Of a DNA stretch of 64,000 nucleotides, positions 1-10,393 are shown in pieces. A program made the translations under genes and the position numbers. The stretch's first letter is position 1. Every line of letters begins with the position of its first letter. The stretch is from Hymenobacter volaticus (GTDB lineage Bacteria > Bacteroidota > Bacteroidia > Cytophagales > Hymenobacteraceae). Where the stretch lies: positions 597,501-661,500 of the forward strand of contig NZ_CP095061.1 of the NCBI RefSeq assembly GCF_022921055.1, given 5' to 3'. The notes beneath the pieces were generated by a model, which was given only the letters and a program-made list of their open reading frames with translations, had not been told where the DNA came from and searched no databases.

Positions 1-603
<603 letters not shown>

Positions 604-701
604 GCAGTACAGACTCCTTACATGGGGTACTTTTTTTCTCTCTTGTCCTTGTGTCAATGATATAGGCCGGTTGTCGAGTTTCGTAAGGGACGACCGGTTG
701 C

Positions 702-817
702 CAGTAATGGTGGCTTTAGCCCGGGTGTTCACCTCTTCCCATTCCGAACAGAGTCGTTAAGCCCCGGAGCGCCTATGGTACTGCCTTCATCGGTGGGAGA
801 GTCGGTCGCCGCCAACC
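702..817 (+). rRNA. rrf: 5S ribosomal RNA
   Basis: A ~115-nt 5S gene about 100 nt after the 23S end, as in a standard rrn operon. The diagnostic core is cacctcttcccattccgaac (about 730-749), followed by the agtcgttaagcccc segment and a 3' strand (ggtcgccgccaacctt) that pairs back to the 5' end (cagtaatggtggctttagc). The ends are estimated from this pairing and may be off by a few bases. Confidence 0.93.
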
Positions 818-837
818 TTACTTAGTAGAGTGCTTGT

Positions 838-878
838 CCGCCCCTCCGGCCCGTGCCGTCGAGGGGCGGTTTGCGTTT
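838..878 (+). terminator. rRNA operon terminator
   Basis: Nine-base-pair GC-rich hairpin (CCGCCCCTC at 838-846, GAGGGGCGG at 861-869, 14-nt loop) followed by tttgcgttt. It sits 20 nt after the 5S gene and fits an intrinsic terminator for the rrn operon. Confidence 0.75.
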
Positions 879-908
879 AAGCTAGATTAGCAAAACTAAA
901 AACGTCCT

Positions 909-945
909 AAAAAAGAGCTGGTTCTTCAGGGCCAGCTCTTTTTAG
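909..945. terminator. terminator downstream of the M16-like gene
   Basis: Inverted repeat AAAAAGAGCTGG / CCAGCTCTTTTT with a ~10-nt loop. It has an A tract on one side and a T tract on the other, so it can work in both directions. It lies two bases beyond the stop of the minus-strand M16-like gene, and it also backs up the rRNA terminator from the other side. Confidence 0.8.
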
Positions 946-947
946 TT

Positions 948-2234
948 TTAGGCTTGTGCCTTAGGACCAACTATTACTTCTACCATTGACTCGGGAGTCA
1001 GATACTGTTGTGCGAGTTCTAACAATTGTTTGGAGTCAACGCAGTTAACTTCATGTATGAAGTTGGAGTAGTAATCTTCTGGTAAATTCAAAAACACAAT
1101 AGTCTTGTACTTATCGCACTGTTCAAAAACAGTGCTCAGTTCATTAGCGAACTTACCCGTTACATAGTTTTTGACGGTTTGTAACTCATCTTGAGGGATG
1201 AGTTCAGTTTGTAGCCGGCGAAGCTCATACTTAATCTCACCCACTGCCGCATAAGCACTTTCACCGTTTACATCGGTACCGATAGTGAGCGAACAAGCAT
1301 GCTCACGAGGGCCTATTGTTGAATAAATGCCATAAGTGAAGCCCTTGTCTTCTCTGATGTTCTTCATCAAGCGAGAGCCAAAATACCCACCTAGCACCTT
1401 AATGAGCACTTGAAGCTTATGAGTATCGGGGTGAGTAAGAGAAGGCCAGAGTCGGCCTATACGCAACGAAGCTTGAAGGCTATCAGAAATAATTTTATGT
1501 TCATGCGAAGCCGCTTCAGAAAACTTGAAATTAGGAACTAGGATGGGCGAAGCGTATGAGCTACTCAGCTGGCCTAAACTGTCTTTAATTCTTTGCTCAT
1601 CAGCTTGGCTGACATCTCCACACAGGAAAATTTCGGCTTCAGAAAAATTATAAGCTGATTGATAGTAGTCTTGAACGGCTGCTTGAGTGATTGTAACGAA
1701 AACTGACTCGTCGAAGGTGTTTCCGTATGGATAACTAGGTCCATACAAGTTGCGCGAAAAAAGCTCAGCCGCTAGATAGCTATTCTTTTGACGCTCAACC
1801 CGTATATTTTGTACGGTTCTAGTCTTGAGTAGCTCTAACTCTGGCAATGGAAATGTGGCTTCTGTTAACACGTCTTGAACGAGTGGTAAAAGCTGTTCAA
1901 GGTGGCGTGTAAGGCAGTAAAGAGTTAAAGTAGCCCGGTCAAAACCTTGCTCACAATCGAGGGAGGCACCATAAAAGGCAAGCTCATCAGCAATCTGACG
2001 AGCGGTACGAGTGCGGGTGCCTTCAAGCAGCATCCGAGCGGTGAGTAACGATAAACCAGAAACTGGTTCATACCATTTACCTGCTTTGAATACTACTTGT
2101 AGGCGCACTACAGGCTGCGCATCATTATGCATGATATGCAGGCGGGCTCCATTAGGGAGCGAAAACACGTCAGCCGCGGGCAGCGTTACACTGGCCAGCG
2201 GCTGAACGGGAGGAGCGACTTGTCGGTCGAGCAT
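948..2234 (-). CDS. M16 peptidase family protein, non-catalytic subunit type
   Basis: 428 aa with the fold-defining sequence features of the insulinase/processing-peptidase family M16. The zinc motif is lost: where active members have HxxEH followed by ML, this protein reads L63-L-T-A66-R67-M-L, so all three metal/catalytic residues are replaced. The C-terminal half keeps the Arg/Tyr substrate-binding region (IREDKGFTYGIYS). Family members of this kind normally pair with an active M16 subunit as a heterodimer, but no active partner is encoded in the window. No signal peptide is evident. It starts 9 bp after the porV stop and is probably translated from the porU-porV transcript. A role in periplasmic or T9SS-linked proteolysis is inference from that position. 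Confidence 0.88.
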   Translation of the reverse strand: MLDRQVAPPVQPLASVTLPAADVFSLPNGARLHIMHNDAQPVVRLQVVFKAGKWYEPVSGLSLLTARMLLEGTRTRTARQIADELAFYGASLDCEQGFDRATLTLYCLTRHLEQLLPLVQDVLTEATFPLPELELLKTRTVQNIRVERQKNSYLAAELFSRNLYGPSYPYGNTFDESVFVTITQAAVQDYYQSAYNFSEAEIFLCGDVSQADEQRIKDSLGQLSSSYASPILVPNFKFSEAASHEHKIISDSLQASLRIGRLWPSLTHPDTHKLQVLIKVLGGYFGSRLMKNIREDKGFTYGIYSTIGPREHACSLTIGTDVNGESAYAAVGEIKYELRRLQTELIPQDELQTVKNYVTGKFANELSTVFEQCDKYKTIVFLNLPEDYYSNFIHEVNCVDSKQLLELAQQYLTPESMVEVIVGPKAQA

Positions 2235-2243
2235 TAGGAGGTA

Positions 2244-3458
2244 TTAGTTTGTAGGAGTCTCAGTACCCGTGCCGAACGCCTGGTCTGAATTGTTGAAGTT
2301 GAAGTGGAGAGAAACCCGAATAGTCTGTGCTAGAGGATTGTTTTTAGAGTTAGGAACTAAGTATGCTCCATCAACTCCAAATACTTGATACCGAACACCT
2401 AAACCAAAGCTGAGGTAGTTACGGTCGCCTTTCACTGGGTTCTCGTAGAAGTAACCTACGCGAGCCATAAGCAGATCGTTGTAGACATACTCTACACCAG
2501 TTGAAATATTGATTTCGCGTAGCTCTTCGCGAAATCCACCAGGGGCATCACTAAAGGAGCCAAACACACCAGCAACTGGCCCTTTAGCACGACGTTTATC
2601 ATTCTCAGCTTGGACACGTTCTCTTCTGGCCTCAATCTCAGCAGGAGTAGTAGGCTCAGGTCCTTCTTCATAAAAAGGAGTGGGAACCAAGAGCTTTGCA
2701 AAGTCAGCAGTGAGCGTAATTTTGTTGTAAGCATCCAACTCCCGAGTTATTGCTCCGCCTACTTTGAGTGTGGTGGGTAAGAAGTCTGCTTGCCGTGGGT
2801 TGGAATAGGTGATCTTGTTGCCTACATTGGTTATGGCAGCTCCAAGACCGAGGTTATAGTCTGAGGGACCAATAGATAAGTCTTTGTTGTAATAGATGCC
2901 TAAGTCAACTGCAGCAGCATTACCAGGCTTGGAATCAGTACCCACTTGTGTAAGGTTGGAGCGGATGTAGCGTGCAGCTACTCCAACGCCTAAGTTCTCA
3001 GAGAGCTTCTGGCCGTAAGCTACTGTAAAGGCATATTCTTTAGGGTTGCCGAAGCCTTGGGGCTGGTTCTGTGGGTCGCGAAACTCAATTTCACCTAAGT
3101 CAAAATACATGAGCGAAGCTGAAATAGCAGAGCGCTCATTGACTTTAGCGTAGCCTGATAAGAAAGCCAAACCCATGTCATCGGTAATGGTACCTAGCCA
3201 CGGAGTATAGGAAGTGGAAACACTGTACTTGTTGGGAGAGAAACCAAGCTTACCTGCATTATAGTAAGCCGAATTAGCATCAGGCGAAATAGCGACTCCT
3301 GCTTCGCCTAGCGCGGCTGAACGAGAGTCAGGACTGACCGAGAGAATAGGAACGGCAGTAGTAATGGTATTAGGAGAGGATTGAGCAACTCCAAGTAATG
3401 GAAAACCTAATAATCCGGTGAAGAGCGTAGAACGCACGGACAGCTTCGAAAAGGTCAT
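2244..3458 (-). CDS. porV: Type IX secretion system outer-membrane protein PorV (LptO)
   Basis: 404 aa with a Sec signal peptide (cleavage near GVAQ/SS) and the conserved PorV start of the mature protein (VPILSVSPDSRSAALGEAGV), followed by a FadL-like beta-barrel that ends in an aromatic-rich strand (RVSLHFNFNN). In studied Bacteroidota PorV is the outer-membrane shuttle and anchor that carries T9SS cargo from the translocon to the attachment complex with PorU. It follows porU by 44 bp, the usual order. A short insert rich in charged residues (about residues 260-300) probably lies in a loop. Two T9SS cargo candidates are encoded elsewhere in the window. Confidence 0.95.
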   Translation of the reverse strand: MTFSKLSVRSTLFTGLLGFPLLGVAQSSPNTITTAVPILSVSPDSRSAALGEAGVAISPDANSAYYNAGKLGFSPNKYSVSTSYTPWLGTITDDMGLAFLSGYAKVNERSAISASLMYFDLGEIEFRDPQNQPQGFGNPKEYAFTVAYGQKLSENLGVGVAARYIRSNLTQVGTDSKPGNAAAVDLGIYYNKDLSIGPSDYNLGLGAAITNVGNKITYSNPRQADFLPTTLKVGGAITRELDAYNKITLTADFAKLLVPTPFYEEGPEPTTPAEIEARRERVQAENDKRRAKGPVAGVFGSFSDAPGGFREELREINISTGVEYVYNDLLMARVGYFYENPVKGDRNYLSFGLGVRYQVFGVDGAYLVPNSKNNPLAQTIRVSLHFNFNNSDQAFGTGTETPTN

Positions 3459-3502
3459 AAAGACAAAAAAAGATGATGTAGTAAGCGAAGAAGCGTATTG
3501 AA

Positions 3503-6500
3503 CTAGTTTAAAATTACCAGTTTTTCAAACTTGGAGGTTGTCGACTGATCTTTGTTGGAACGTACGCTCACCCGGTAAACGTACACACCACGTGCTAATT
3601 GGTCGTTAAAGTCATCGCGGCCATTCCAGGAAAGGGTGTTGTCGTTTAGGCTTTGCGGCACGTGGGATCCGCTGCTAGGAATAGTAGCTTGAAGCGTACG
3701 AACTAAGCGCCCTGAAACAGTGAAAATTTGCACTTGCACATCCAAATCTTCGCCTTGACGGTTATGGTCGAAATGGAATGTGGTACGGCCTGCAAATGGA
3801 TTAGGATAGTTTAGGACGTGACTAAGAGCGAGTTTATCGGTTTGAGCAGCAATAAATTCTATGTCCTTAATAGAAGAGTTGTTGAACGTATCCCAGGCCT
3901 TAACATGGAGCACGTGGGGACCCGTACTCAAATCCTTAAACTGGTACTGAACATTACCGGCCTGAAAGCTATCGACACTGGCCGTATAGAAATCATTAAG
4001 GACTGTAAGGCGAGCTGGATCGTTGTCGAGAGTAGCAGTGATTTCATGGCCGATTCCAGAGCCTGCCGTATTAATGCCGCTTTCATCAAAAAGACGAGCT
4101 AGCAGGGTCGTGTTTGTAGCTGTAATTCCACCATACACAAAAGACGTGTTGTCCATGTGTAAAGTGATTCTTGGGGAATAGTGTCCTGATTGACGGATGA
4201 GGACGCGCCTCCTATAGGCACGGCACGATAGCCATGAGCATCCGTGATCCGGACGGTGTCTTTCGCGTAAAGACTAACCTTGCCTAGTCCAGCGTTATAG
4301 TTGATGTCACGAGGAACTACAAATTGCAGTGAAAAGCGGCCTGCTTTCACTGTAGCTTGGCCAGAGTAGATGATATTCTCTTGGATTTGGATGGGCTGTA
4401 GCTCACTACTATTGGGTTTCTTGTACTCTTCCAGTGTGATATCAATAGGCTTCTCATAAACGACTATCTGAGCAGTACCAGAGAAGTCTGTATCGACAGC
4501 CGCGGAAGTGGAACTGCCGTTACGTACCGAACCTGAAAGTCGTATGGTTGATAATGCTTTCAGTGTGTCTGCGGAAGTAGCAGTTACCGGCTGACCATTA
4601 ACCGCATCTAAGGTCATCGCTAATTTAGGCCTAGCTAGTCTAGAGGATGGATCACCTAATAAGACATAATTGCGGCTTAATACGTCACCGGCTACATTGT
4701 TTTTGGCATAAACAACCGCTTGACCTATACGCGTAACAGCCCCACTTCTTACAGACAGTATGGAATCAAGGAAAAAACTGGGCTGTGATTTATCGGCAAA
4801 TACTAATCGAGTGGTAGTATAAAGGCCAATAGCTCCTCCATCTGTGTCCGTAAGGGCTTGCTCCCCTGCTGAATCCCTCAGAGGATCATCGTAATAGCTA
4901 AAGTCACAGGTGCCAGTAACCATGAAGGTCAGCTTGTTCTTGTTGAGCAAGCGCAATACAGAGGCATTTGTCAAAATGCGCTCATCGGCTAAACTAGTAG
5001 GACCACCGTGTCCGTTATAATTGATAATAAGTGACCCTTTTTCAAATGAATTATCAATAGCTAACTCGGCATCTGGCGACCTCTCCCCGGATGCTCCATT
5101 AATCTGTTGATACATAGCTAAGTATATTTTGCGAATATTAAACGCCTGCAGTTTGGCATTGGCCTCTTGCAATAATACTTCAGCTTGACGTATGTGGCTT
5201 CCGTCATCTCCATCGTCGGTAACAAAAGTGACATTATTGCGCCAGTTACCTAGAGGAGCGGCCTTGCTATCGTAATCAATCAGCTTTTGGACCACTCTGC
5301 TGGCTTGTGCAGTAACTGATTGACCGCGTGGAATGCGTACGGGCAAGCGGCCCACGCTGATATCCATCAATTCGATTCGACCTCCATTTTCAGCCCATTC
5401 ACCTTCGTTTTCATCAAGCAAAGCATAATAATCATCAGAGCAGAAGGTTTGGGGCCCCAACTGATTATCGCGCCCTCTAATTGGAGAAAAGGATTCACGT
5501 GATTCGTAAGTAGGCACAAAGTTCTGGGCACTGATACCAGGAGACTTGTAGTCGTAGGAAGCATCACCAAAAAGCAGCAAATACTGTTGCTTGTTAGGTG
5601 AACTACGCCGGTCGTACACCATCTTCATCATGTCACGAATGGCGCTGATGTCTTGCCCCCCCGACCCAAATTCATTGTACACCTGGGTGGTAGTTGCTAC
5701 TTCCACTTTTAGATTATCATGAGCGCGACGATGGGCTGCTAACCGTTCAGCTTCCTGCAAGAAGAGAGGATGCGTAACGATAACTAAGTCGACGTTGGAA
5801 TTGAGACTGGCGTGCAGATTCTGATTGGCTACACGCCCAAAAGTGGTTGGTTTGTCGAAAGTGCCGGTAGGGGTAAAGGCCACAAATTCGCGAAGAGAAT
5901 CGGTGGGAGCTATAAAGGAGCCAGTGGCGGTTATTGTATATGACTTGGCCCGACGAGGATTAGTAACATCCCATACAAGAGCACCCGTGCTGTTTGCAAT
6001 GTTGAACTGACTGATTCGGCCAGCCTGTAGATTGGCGAAAGAGCGAAATTCTATTGCCGATCCACTAAGCTGAAGTGGCTTTATGGCATTTACTTCCAGA
6101 TAATCAAGGTAGCCTGTATCGGCTGCGTCAGAACCTGTGTACGTCAGTCCTATTCGCAAGGGGGTTGAAGACGCAGAGGCCATAGCAGAAAAATTATTTA
6201 TGCTAGTATTGGCATATTCTGGATAATCACGACGATAAGATGGAACCCCCGATAAAGGCACAGTGCCAAGTTGGTTGTTATTGAGCGTGAGCTGGAATGC
6301 CTGACCGTTCAGTGAACTGCCCGCTAGAGAGGCTGTTACCTGTACGGTGCTACCAGGTACCAAATCAGTGATTTTGCTGAACGAGAAGGTTTGGGAGGTG
6401 CCGTTCAGTAAACCGTCACCTAGCCATTGCCGGCCCGACTTAGCTAGGTTTACTTTTTCCTTCTCGTAAAACTCGCGCTCTGTGTATTGCGAAATAGCAG

Positions 6501-7419
6501 GAGCATTAGCAGCACCTACGGCGGGAGCAGCCTGCACCCGGCGGCCGGTGCGCGGTGGAGCCGCTACAGTTACAAAGTAATAGGCTGTGTCAGAATAGAT
6601 ATTTTGGATATGCCGAAAGCGCTGAGTATTGGGTTCTCGTTCCCAGGTATGCGGCCCGCGGGCATAAAAAAGGAAGTACTCGTTGTTCTCTAGTGTAGTA
6701 TTTGTGTTACCAGAGAAATACACCGCATTTTCTACCAAGTCATCGGGGCGTGGGGTGCTAATTGGCTGGGGGAGCAGGCCGGTGGCATTACCATACACTT
6801 GAAGACGGCTAGGATCGACGCTAGTGAGGTCGTTGCCAAAAAGAGTGCGTAGGAAATCGTAGTCCAGCTTGAAGATGCCGCTTTTGGGTACACCGATTTT
6901 GTACCAGTTGCCAGAAGCAAGAACTGAGGTAGTAGCGTGAGTAATTTGCTGAACGCGGCGGGCAGTAGGGGTACCAGGAAGGTAACTGTACTCGGCCGTA
7001 ACCAATTTTTCGTACTGCCCACTTTGCGCACTGCGACGCACGGCAGGTATTGTTACGATACTAACCGTTTGGCCTTGTTGGGTACCTTCAGCCACGGTCA
7101 GAGTAGTAACTAGAGGCAGCGAAGCGAATTTGAAAATCGCAATATCGGCGGCAGAGAAAGGCTCGTAAACCGCATTGCGTAATTCTCCTTCAGAGACGGG
7201 TCCGGGTACATTCAGAATGTAATGGCTAAACAACGAGCCAGTGCGATATTGAGCACCCGAAAATGAGGGCACTTTCCGCAACCTGTAATCAGAGCCTGGT
7301 ACTTCGTCGTACCCTTGCCAGCGTAGCCGAACAACTGCCGACCGACGGCCATCTTGGGCTTGTGCTGAAAACCCTAGGAGCAGGCAGCAACTAATTACCA
7401 AAAGAGTAAAGTAGCGCAT
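3503..7419 (-). CDS. porU: Type IX secretion system sortase PorU (one frameshift in this sequence)
   Basis: A gingipain-family (C25) surface protease that removes the C-terminal sorting domain of T9SS cargo and attaches it to the cell surface. The catalytic dyad is visible as NYNGHGG (His ~804) and GTCDFSYYDD (Cys ~838). The protein starts with a signal peptide (MRYFTLLVIS..., cut after AQAQ) and ends with its own sorting-type domain (LNYPNPF ... GVYVYRVS ... KLVILN). The reading frame breaks at 4173-4176 (gggg on the plus strand). One extra G restores IPPRITLHMDNTSFVYGG and gives a 1305-residue protein of normal length. I chose the ATG at 7419 because it opens directly into the signal peptide. 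Neighbours: pssA upstream, porV downstream. Confidence 0.92.
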
Positions 7420-7557
7420 AAGGGTATGTTCGATAAGCAGTTGTGATGGAGTGGCTAACAAATAGGCTCTAAACAAGCTCGACCTTATGAGGGTTCATCG
7501 GTAATTGTTTAGTTTAACTCGTTAGCTATTTAAATATTGTAATGAAGCCCACAAATA

Positions 7558-8304
7558 TCAACCGACTGAGGGCCGTAGCATAGACAGCACCACGTAGAGC
7601 AATACGACCAGCGGAATAGCAGTTGCTTGCATGCCCAAAAGCAAGGCCACGGCCAGGAGCAGAAACACGAACTGCACCCCGTTGTCCTGCCAACTCAGGT
7701 TTTTGAATTTGAGAGCAAAAAGCGGGATTTCGGACACCAGCAACCCAGACAACAGCAACGTTAGCCCAATCAGCACCCAAGGATTCAGGATAAAGCTGCT
7801 GATGTGGAACGAGTCGTGAGCCAGAATAAGGGGGAGGGAGGCTACTACCAGGGTACAGGCCGGCGTGGGGAGACCAATGAAGGAAGTAGTTTGCCGAGTA
7901 TCGTTGTTGAACTTGGCAAGCCGTAATGCAGAAAACACCGTAACGATAAAGCCCGCGTAGGGCAGCCAAGATGGGGTGCCAGCGCCGGCCTGCCTCAACA
8001 AATCAAATAGAAAAGCTCCTGGCACTACACCAAACGAAACCATATCAGCCAACGAATCTAGGTCCTTGCCAATAGGGGAAGAAGCATGTAGGGCGCGAGC
8101 TAACAGACCATCGGCAAAATCGAAGGCGGCGGCCAACCCCACGAAGTAAGCAGCCGTTTCGAGGTTGCCAGCAAAGATTTGCGTTAGCGCCAAGCAGCCC
8201 GCAAATAAATTGAGGCAAGTAATAGCGTTAGGAATATGGTTTTTCAAGGGGCTAAGAATATTGGGCCTTGGAGTGCTACTGACGCAGTTGGCGTGTATAA
8301 GCAA
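7558..8304 (-). CDS. pssA: CDP-diacylglycerol-serine O-phosphatidyltransferase
   Basis: Integral membrane enzyme of the CDP-alcohol phosphatidyltransferase family. It makes phosphatidylserine, the precursor of phosphatidylethanolamine. The signature DGxxAR(x8)G(x3)D(x3)D is complete from D65 to D87. About seven hydrophobic segments fit the family, and KNHIPNAITCLNLFAGC is the usual Bacteroidota N-terminus. The first in-frame start is TTG at 8304. A second TTG at 8247, directly before KNHIPNAIT, gives the more family-like start and cannot be excluded. It lies 138 bp upstream of porU on the same strand and 44 bp after the MBL gene. Confidence 0.9.
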   Translation of the reverse strand: MLIHANCVSSTPRPNILSPLKNHIPNAITCLNLFAGCLALTQIFAGNLETAAYFVGLAAAFDFADGLLARALHASSPIGKDLDSLADMVSFGVVPGAFLFDLLRQAGAGTPSWLPYAGFIVTVFSALRLAKFNNDTRQTTSFIGLPTPACTLVVASLPLILAHDSFHISSFILNPWVLIGLTLLLSGLLVSEIPLFALKFKNLSWQDNGVQFVFLLLAVALLLGMQATAIPLVVLLYVVLSMLRPSVG

Positions 8305-8348
8305 GAGGAAATGGGACCGCAGCCAAACCTCTAACTGTAATCTAATTG

Positions 8349-8984
8349 CTAGTTTAAGAAGGGGTTTGTCTGGCGCTCGGTACCGATGGTGGTGGCCGGG
8401 CCATGACCAGGATACACAGTCACGTCGTCGGGTAGGGTGAGGAGATGGGTTTCGATGCTGCGAATGAGCGTGTTATAGTCGCCGCCGGGCAGGTCGGTGC
8501 GGCCGACGCTGCCTTTGAACAGAACGTCGCCCCCAATAACGGTTGAGGTAGGAGCATGATAGAATACGACATGGCCCGGCGCGTGACCTGGGGCGAAGCG
8601 TACCTCTAAGGTGGTATCACCGAACTGAACCGGTGCATCGGTTGTCAGGAAACCGGTGGGCTCGGCTGGTGAGTATGCCGGAAATCCATAGCTCGACGCA
8701 TAGCTCGACACAGCGCGCAACGTAGCCAAGTCGGCTTCGTGGATCAGGAAAGGAACTTTATAAGTATCGAGTATGAACTGGTTGCCGAGCACATGGTCGA
8801 TGTGGCAGTGCGTGTTCAGCAGCAGTACGACGTTCAGGTTTTGCGCTTCTATAAAATGACGCAGAGCTTGTTGCTCGGCGCGGTCATAACAGCCCGGGTC
8901 TACGATAGCACACTGGCCAGTAGCATCGTGCAGCAGGTACGTGTTTTCAGAGAAGGCATTAAAAGTGAACCCAGAAACGGTCAT
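8349..8984 (-). CDS. MBL-fold metallo-hydrolase (glyoxalase II-like)
   Basis: 211 aa, a small single-domain metallo-beta-lactamase fold protein. The metal motif THCHIDH (H59, H61, D63, H64) is intact, and the later ligands are visible as APGHAPGH, GGDVLF and YPGHGP. The length and the GRTDLPGGD segment match the hydroxyacylglutathione-hydrolase-like proteins common in bacteria, which hydrolyse thioesters. The physiological substrate is unknown. The gene is probably the first of the minus-strand run MBL-pssA. It diverges from the FAD oxidoreductase at 9238 across a 253-bp intergenic region in which I found no clear motif. Confidence 0.88.
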   Translation of the reverse strand: MTVSGFTFNAFSENTYLLHDATGQCAIVDPGCYDRAEQQALRHFIEAQNLNVVLLLNTHCHIDHVLGNQFILDTYKVPFLIHEADLATLRAVSSYASSYGFPAYSPAEPTGFLTTDAPVQFGDTTLEVRFAPGHAPGHVVFYHAPTSTVIGGDVLFKGSVGRTDLPGGDYNTLIRSIETHLLTLPDDVTVYPGHGPATTIGTERQTNPFLN

Positions 8985-9237
8985 GAAGAAAAGAAAAAAA
9001 GCAAGCCAAGTTGGAACCGGCTGGTAAGTTACGAGTCTTATCAGTAGAACAGATTCGCAATTGCAGATCAGCTGCGCCGTCGCCAGTCAGAACCACTTCT
9101 GAACGTAGCTTCGCAGTGAAACAATATAGTAGTTTGCTATACTTTTCGAGAGCCAATCAACCTGAACAGTACCTTGCTGGTCTACCACTCGAAAGTAACC
9201 AGAACTTTCCTTTTACGCTTGTGCTTATATCACCTCA

Positions 9238-10335
9238 ATGAAGGAATACGATTACCTGATTCTTGGCCACGGCATTGCAGGAGCTACGCTGGCATGGGAA
9301 CTGCGTCGGCGAGGCCGCACCGTGTTGGTGCTGGATGCCAACCAGCCCAATTCGGCTTCGAAAGTGGCCGCAGGACTAATAAATCCGGTGGCCGGTAAGC
9401 GGTTTGCGCTGGCTTGGCGAGCCGACGAACTGCTGCCTGCTGCTAGTGCATTTTATCGGGAGTTAGAGCAGCATTTTGATCAGCAGTTTTTCTATGAGCT
9501 GCCTATCTGGAAGCTGTTTTCGTCGGTGGCGGAGCAGAACACGATGGTGGCTCGCAGCGCCGACCAACCCTGGCAGGATTTCGTGGAAGACGCTGGTGCC
9601 CCTTTGCCCCCAACCATTGGTGTACGAGACGAATTTGGTGGCCTTTGTATTCGGCGCGGAGGGTACGTGCAACTAAACGACATGTTGGCTACTCTTACCC
9701 GCGAACAGCTGGCAAACGGCGGGCTTGAATATGAAACTTTCGATTGGGAGCAACTCGTTACTGGCCCAACCGGTATTACGTATGCGGGTCGCGTGCGCGC
9801 ACGACATTTAGTTTGTTGTGAAGGTGCTGCGGCTATTGAAAATCCGTACTTTCAGTGGCTGCCCCTTACCCCCAACCAGGGCGAGGTGCTTGATGTAGAA
9901 TGCCAGGGCCTTTCGCAGGAACAGGTGCTCAACAAAGGAGCTTACGTGGTACCGCTCGGCAACGGGCGGTTCCGGGTAGGCGCCACGTACCGCTGGCCCC
10001 CATTTGCGGAAGGCACCACGCCCGAAGCACTTGCGGAGCTAAGTAGCCGGCTAGCTGCCACCACCAATTTGCCGTTCGCAGTGCGGGCACAAAAGGCAGG
10101 TGTGCGGCCCGCCGTGCGTGACCGAAAACCACTGCTGGGCCGGCATCCGGAAGTGCCAGAGTTGAGTATATTTAATGGCTTCGGCTCGAAGGGTGTAATG
10201 CTGGCTCCGCGGCTGGCCACCTTACTAGCCGACCATCTTGAAAATCCGGCCATTGACTTGTGGCCAGAGGTCAATATTAAGCGTTACCAAACGTTGTATA
10301 AGACGGCTTCTCGGGCCGTTCAACTTTCTTCCTGA
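9238..10335 (+). CDS. FAD-dependent oxidoreductase, DAO family
   Basis: 365 aa. The N-terminus has a dinucleotide-binding fold (YDYLILGHGIAGATLAWEL, GxGxxG type) and a conserved acidic residue at the end of the second strand (VLVLD). The segment SKVAAGLINPVAGKR and the C-terminal RPAVRDRKPLLGRHPE are typical of the D-amino-acid oxidase/glycine oxidase superfamily, which oxidises secondary or primary amines. The substrate is not recognisable. The MnmC C-terminal oxidase is a related alternative, but no methyltransferase domain is attached. The next gene starts 58 bp downstream and may be co-transcribed. Confidence 0.8.
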   Translation: MKEYDYLILGHGIAGATLAWELRRRGRTVLVLDANQPNSASKVAAGLINPVAGKRFALAWRADELLPAASAFYRELEQHFDQQFFYELPIWKLFSSVAEQNTMVARSADQPWQDFVEDAGAPLPPTIGVRDEFGGLCIRRGGYVQLNDMLATLTREQLANGGLEYETFDWEQLVTGPTGITYAGRVRARHLVCCEGAAAIENPYFQWLPLTPNQGEVLDVECQGLSQEQVLNKGAYVVPLGNGRFRVGATYRWPPFAEGTTPEALAELSSRLAATTNLPFAVRAQKAGVRPAVRDRKPLLGRHPEVPELSIFNGFGSKGVMLAPRLATLLADHLENPAIDLWPEVNIKRYQTLYKTASRAVQLSS

Positions 10336-10393
10336 AGCACAACGGCTCTTCATCCTCCCTGGAGTCGCCTTTTGTTTACCGCAGTCATTGGCT

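Noticed and set aside
948..2234. Calling the M16 homologue an active zinc protease
   Set aside because: All three residues of the HxxEH motif are replaced (L63, A66, R67).
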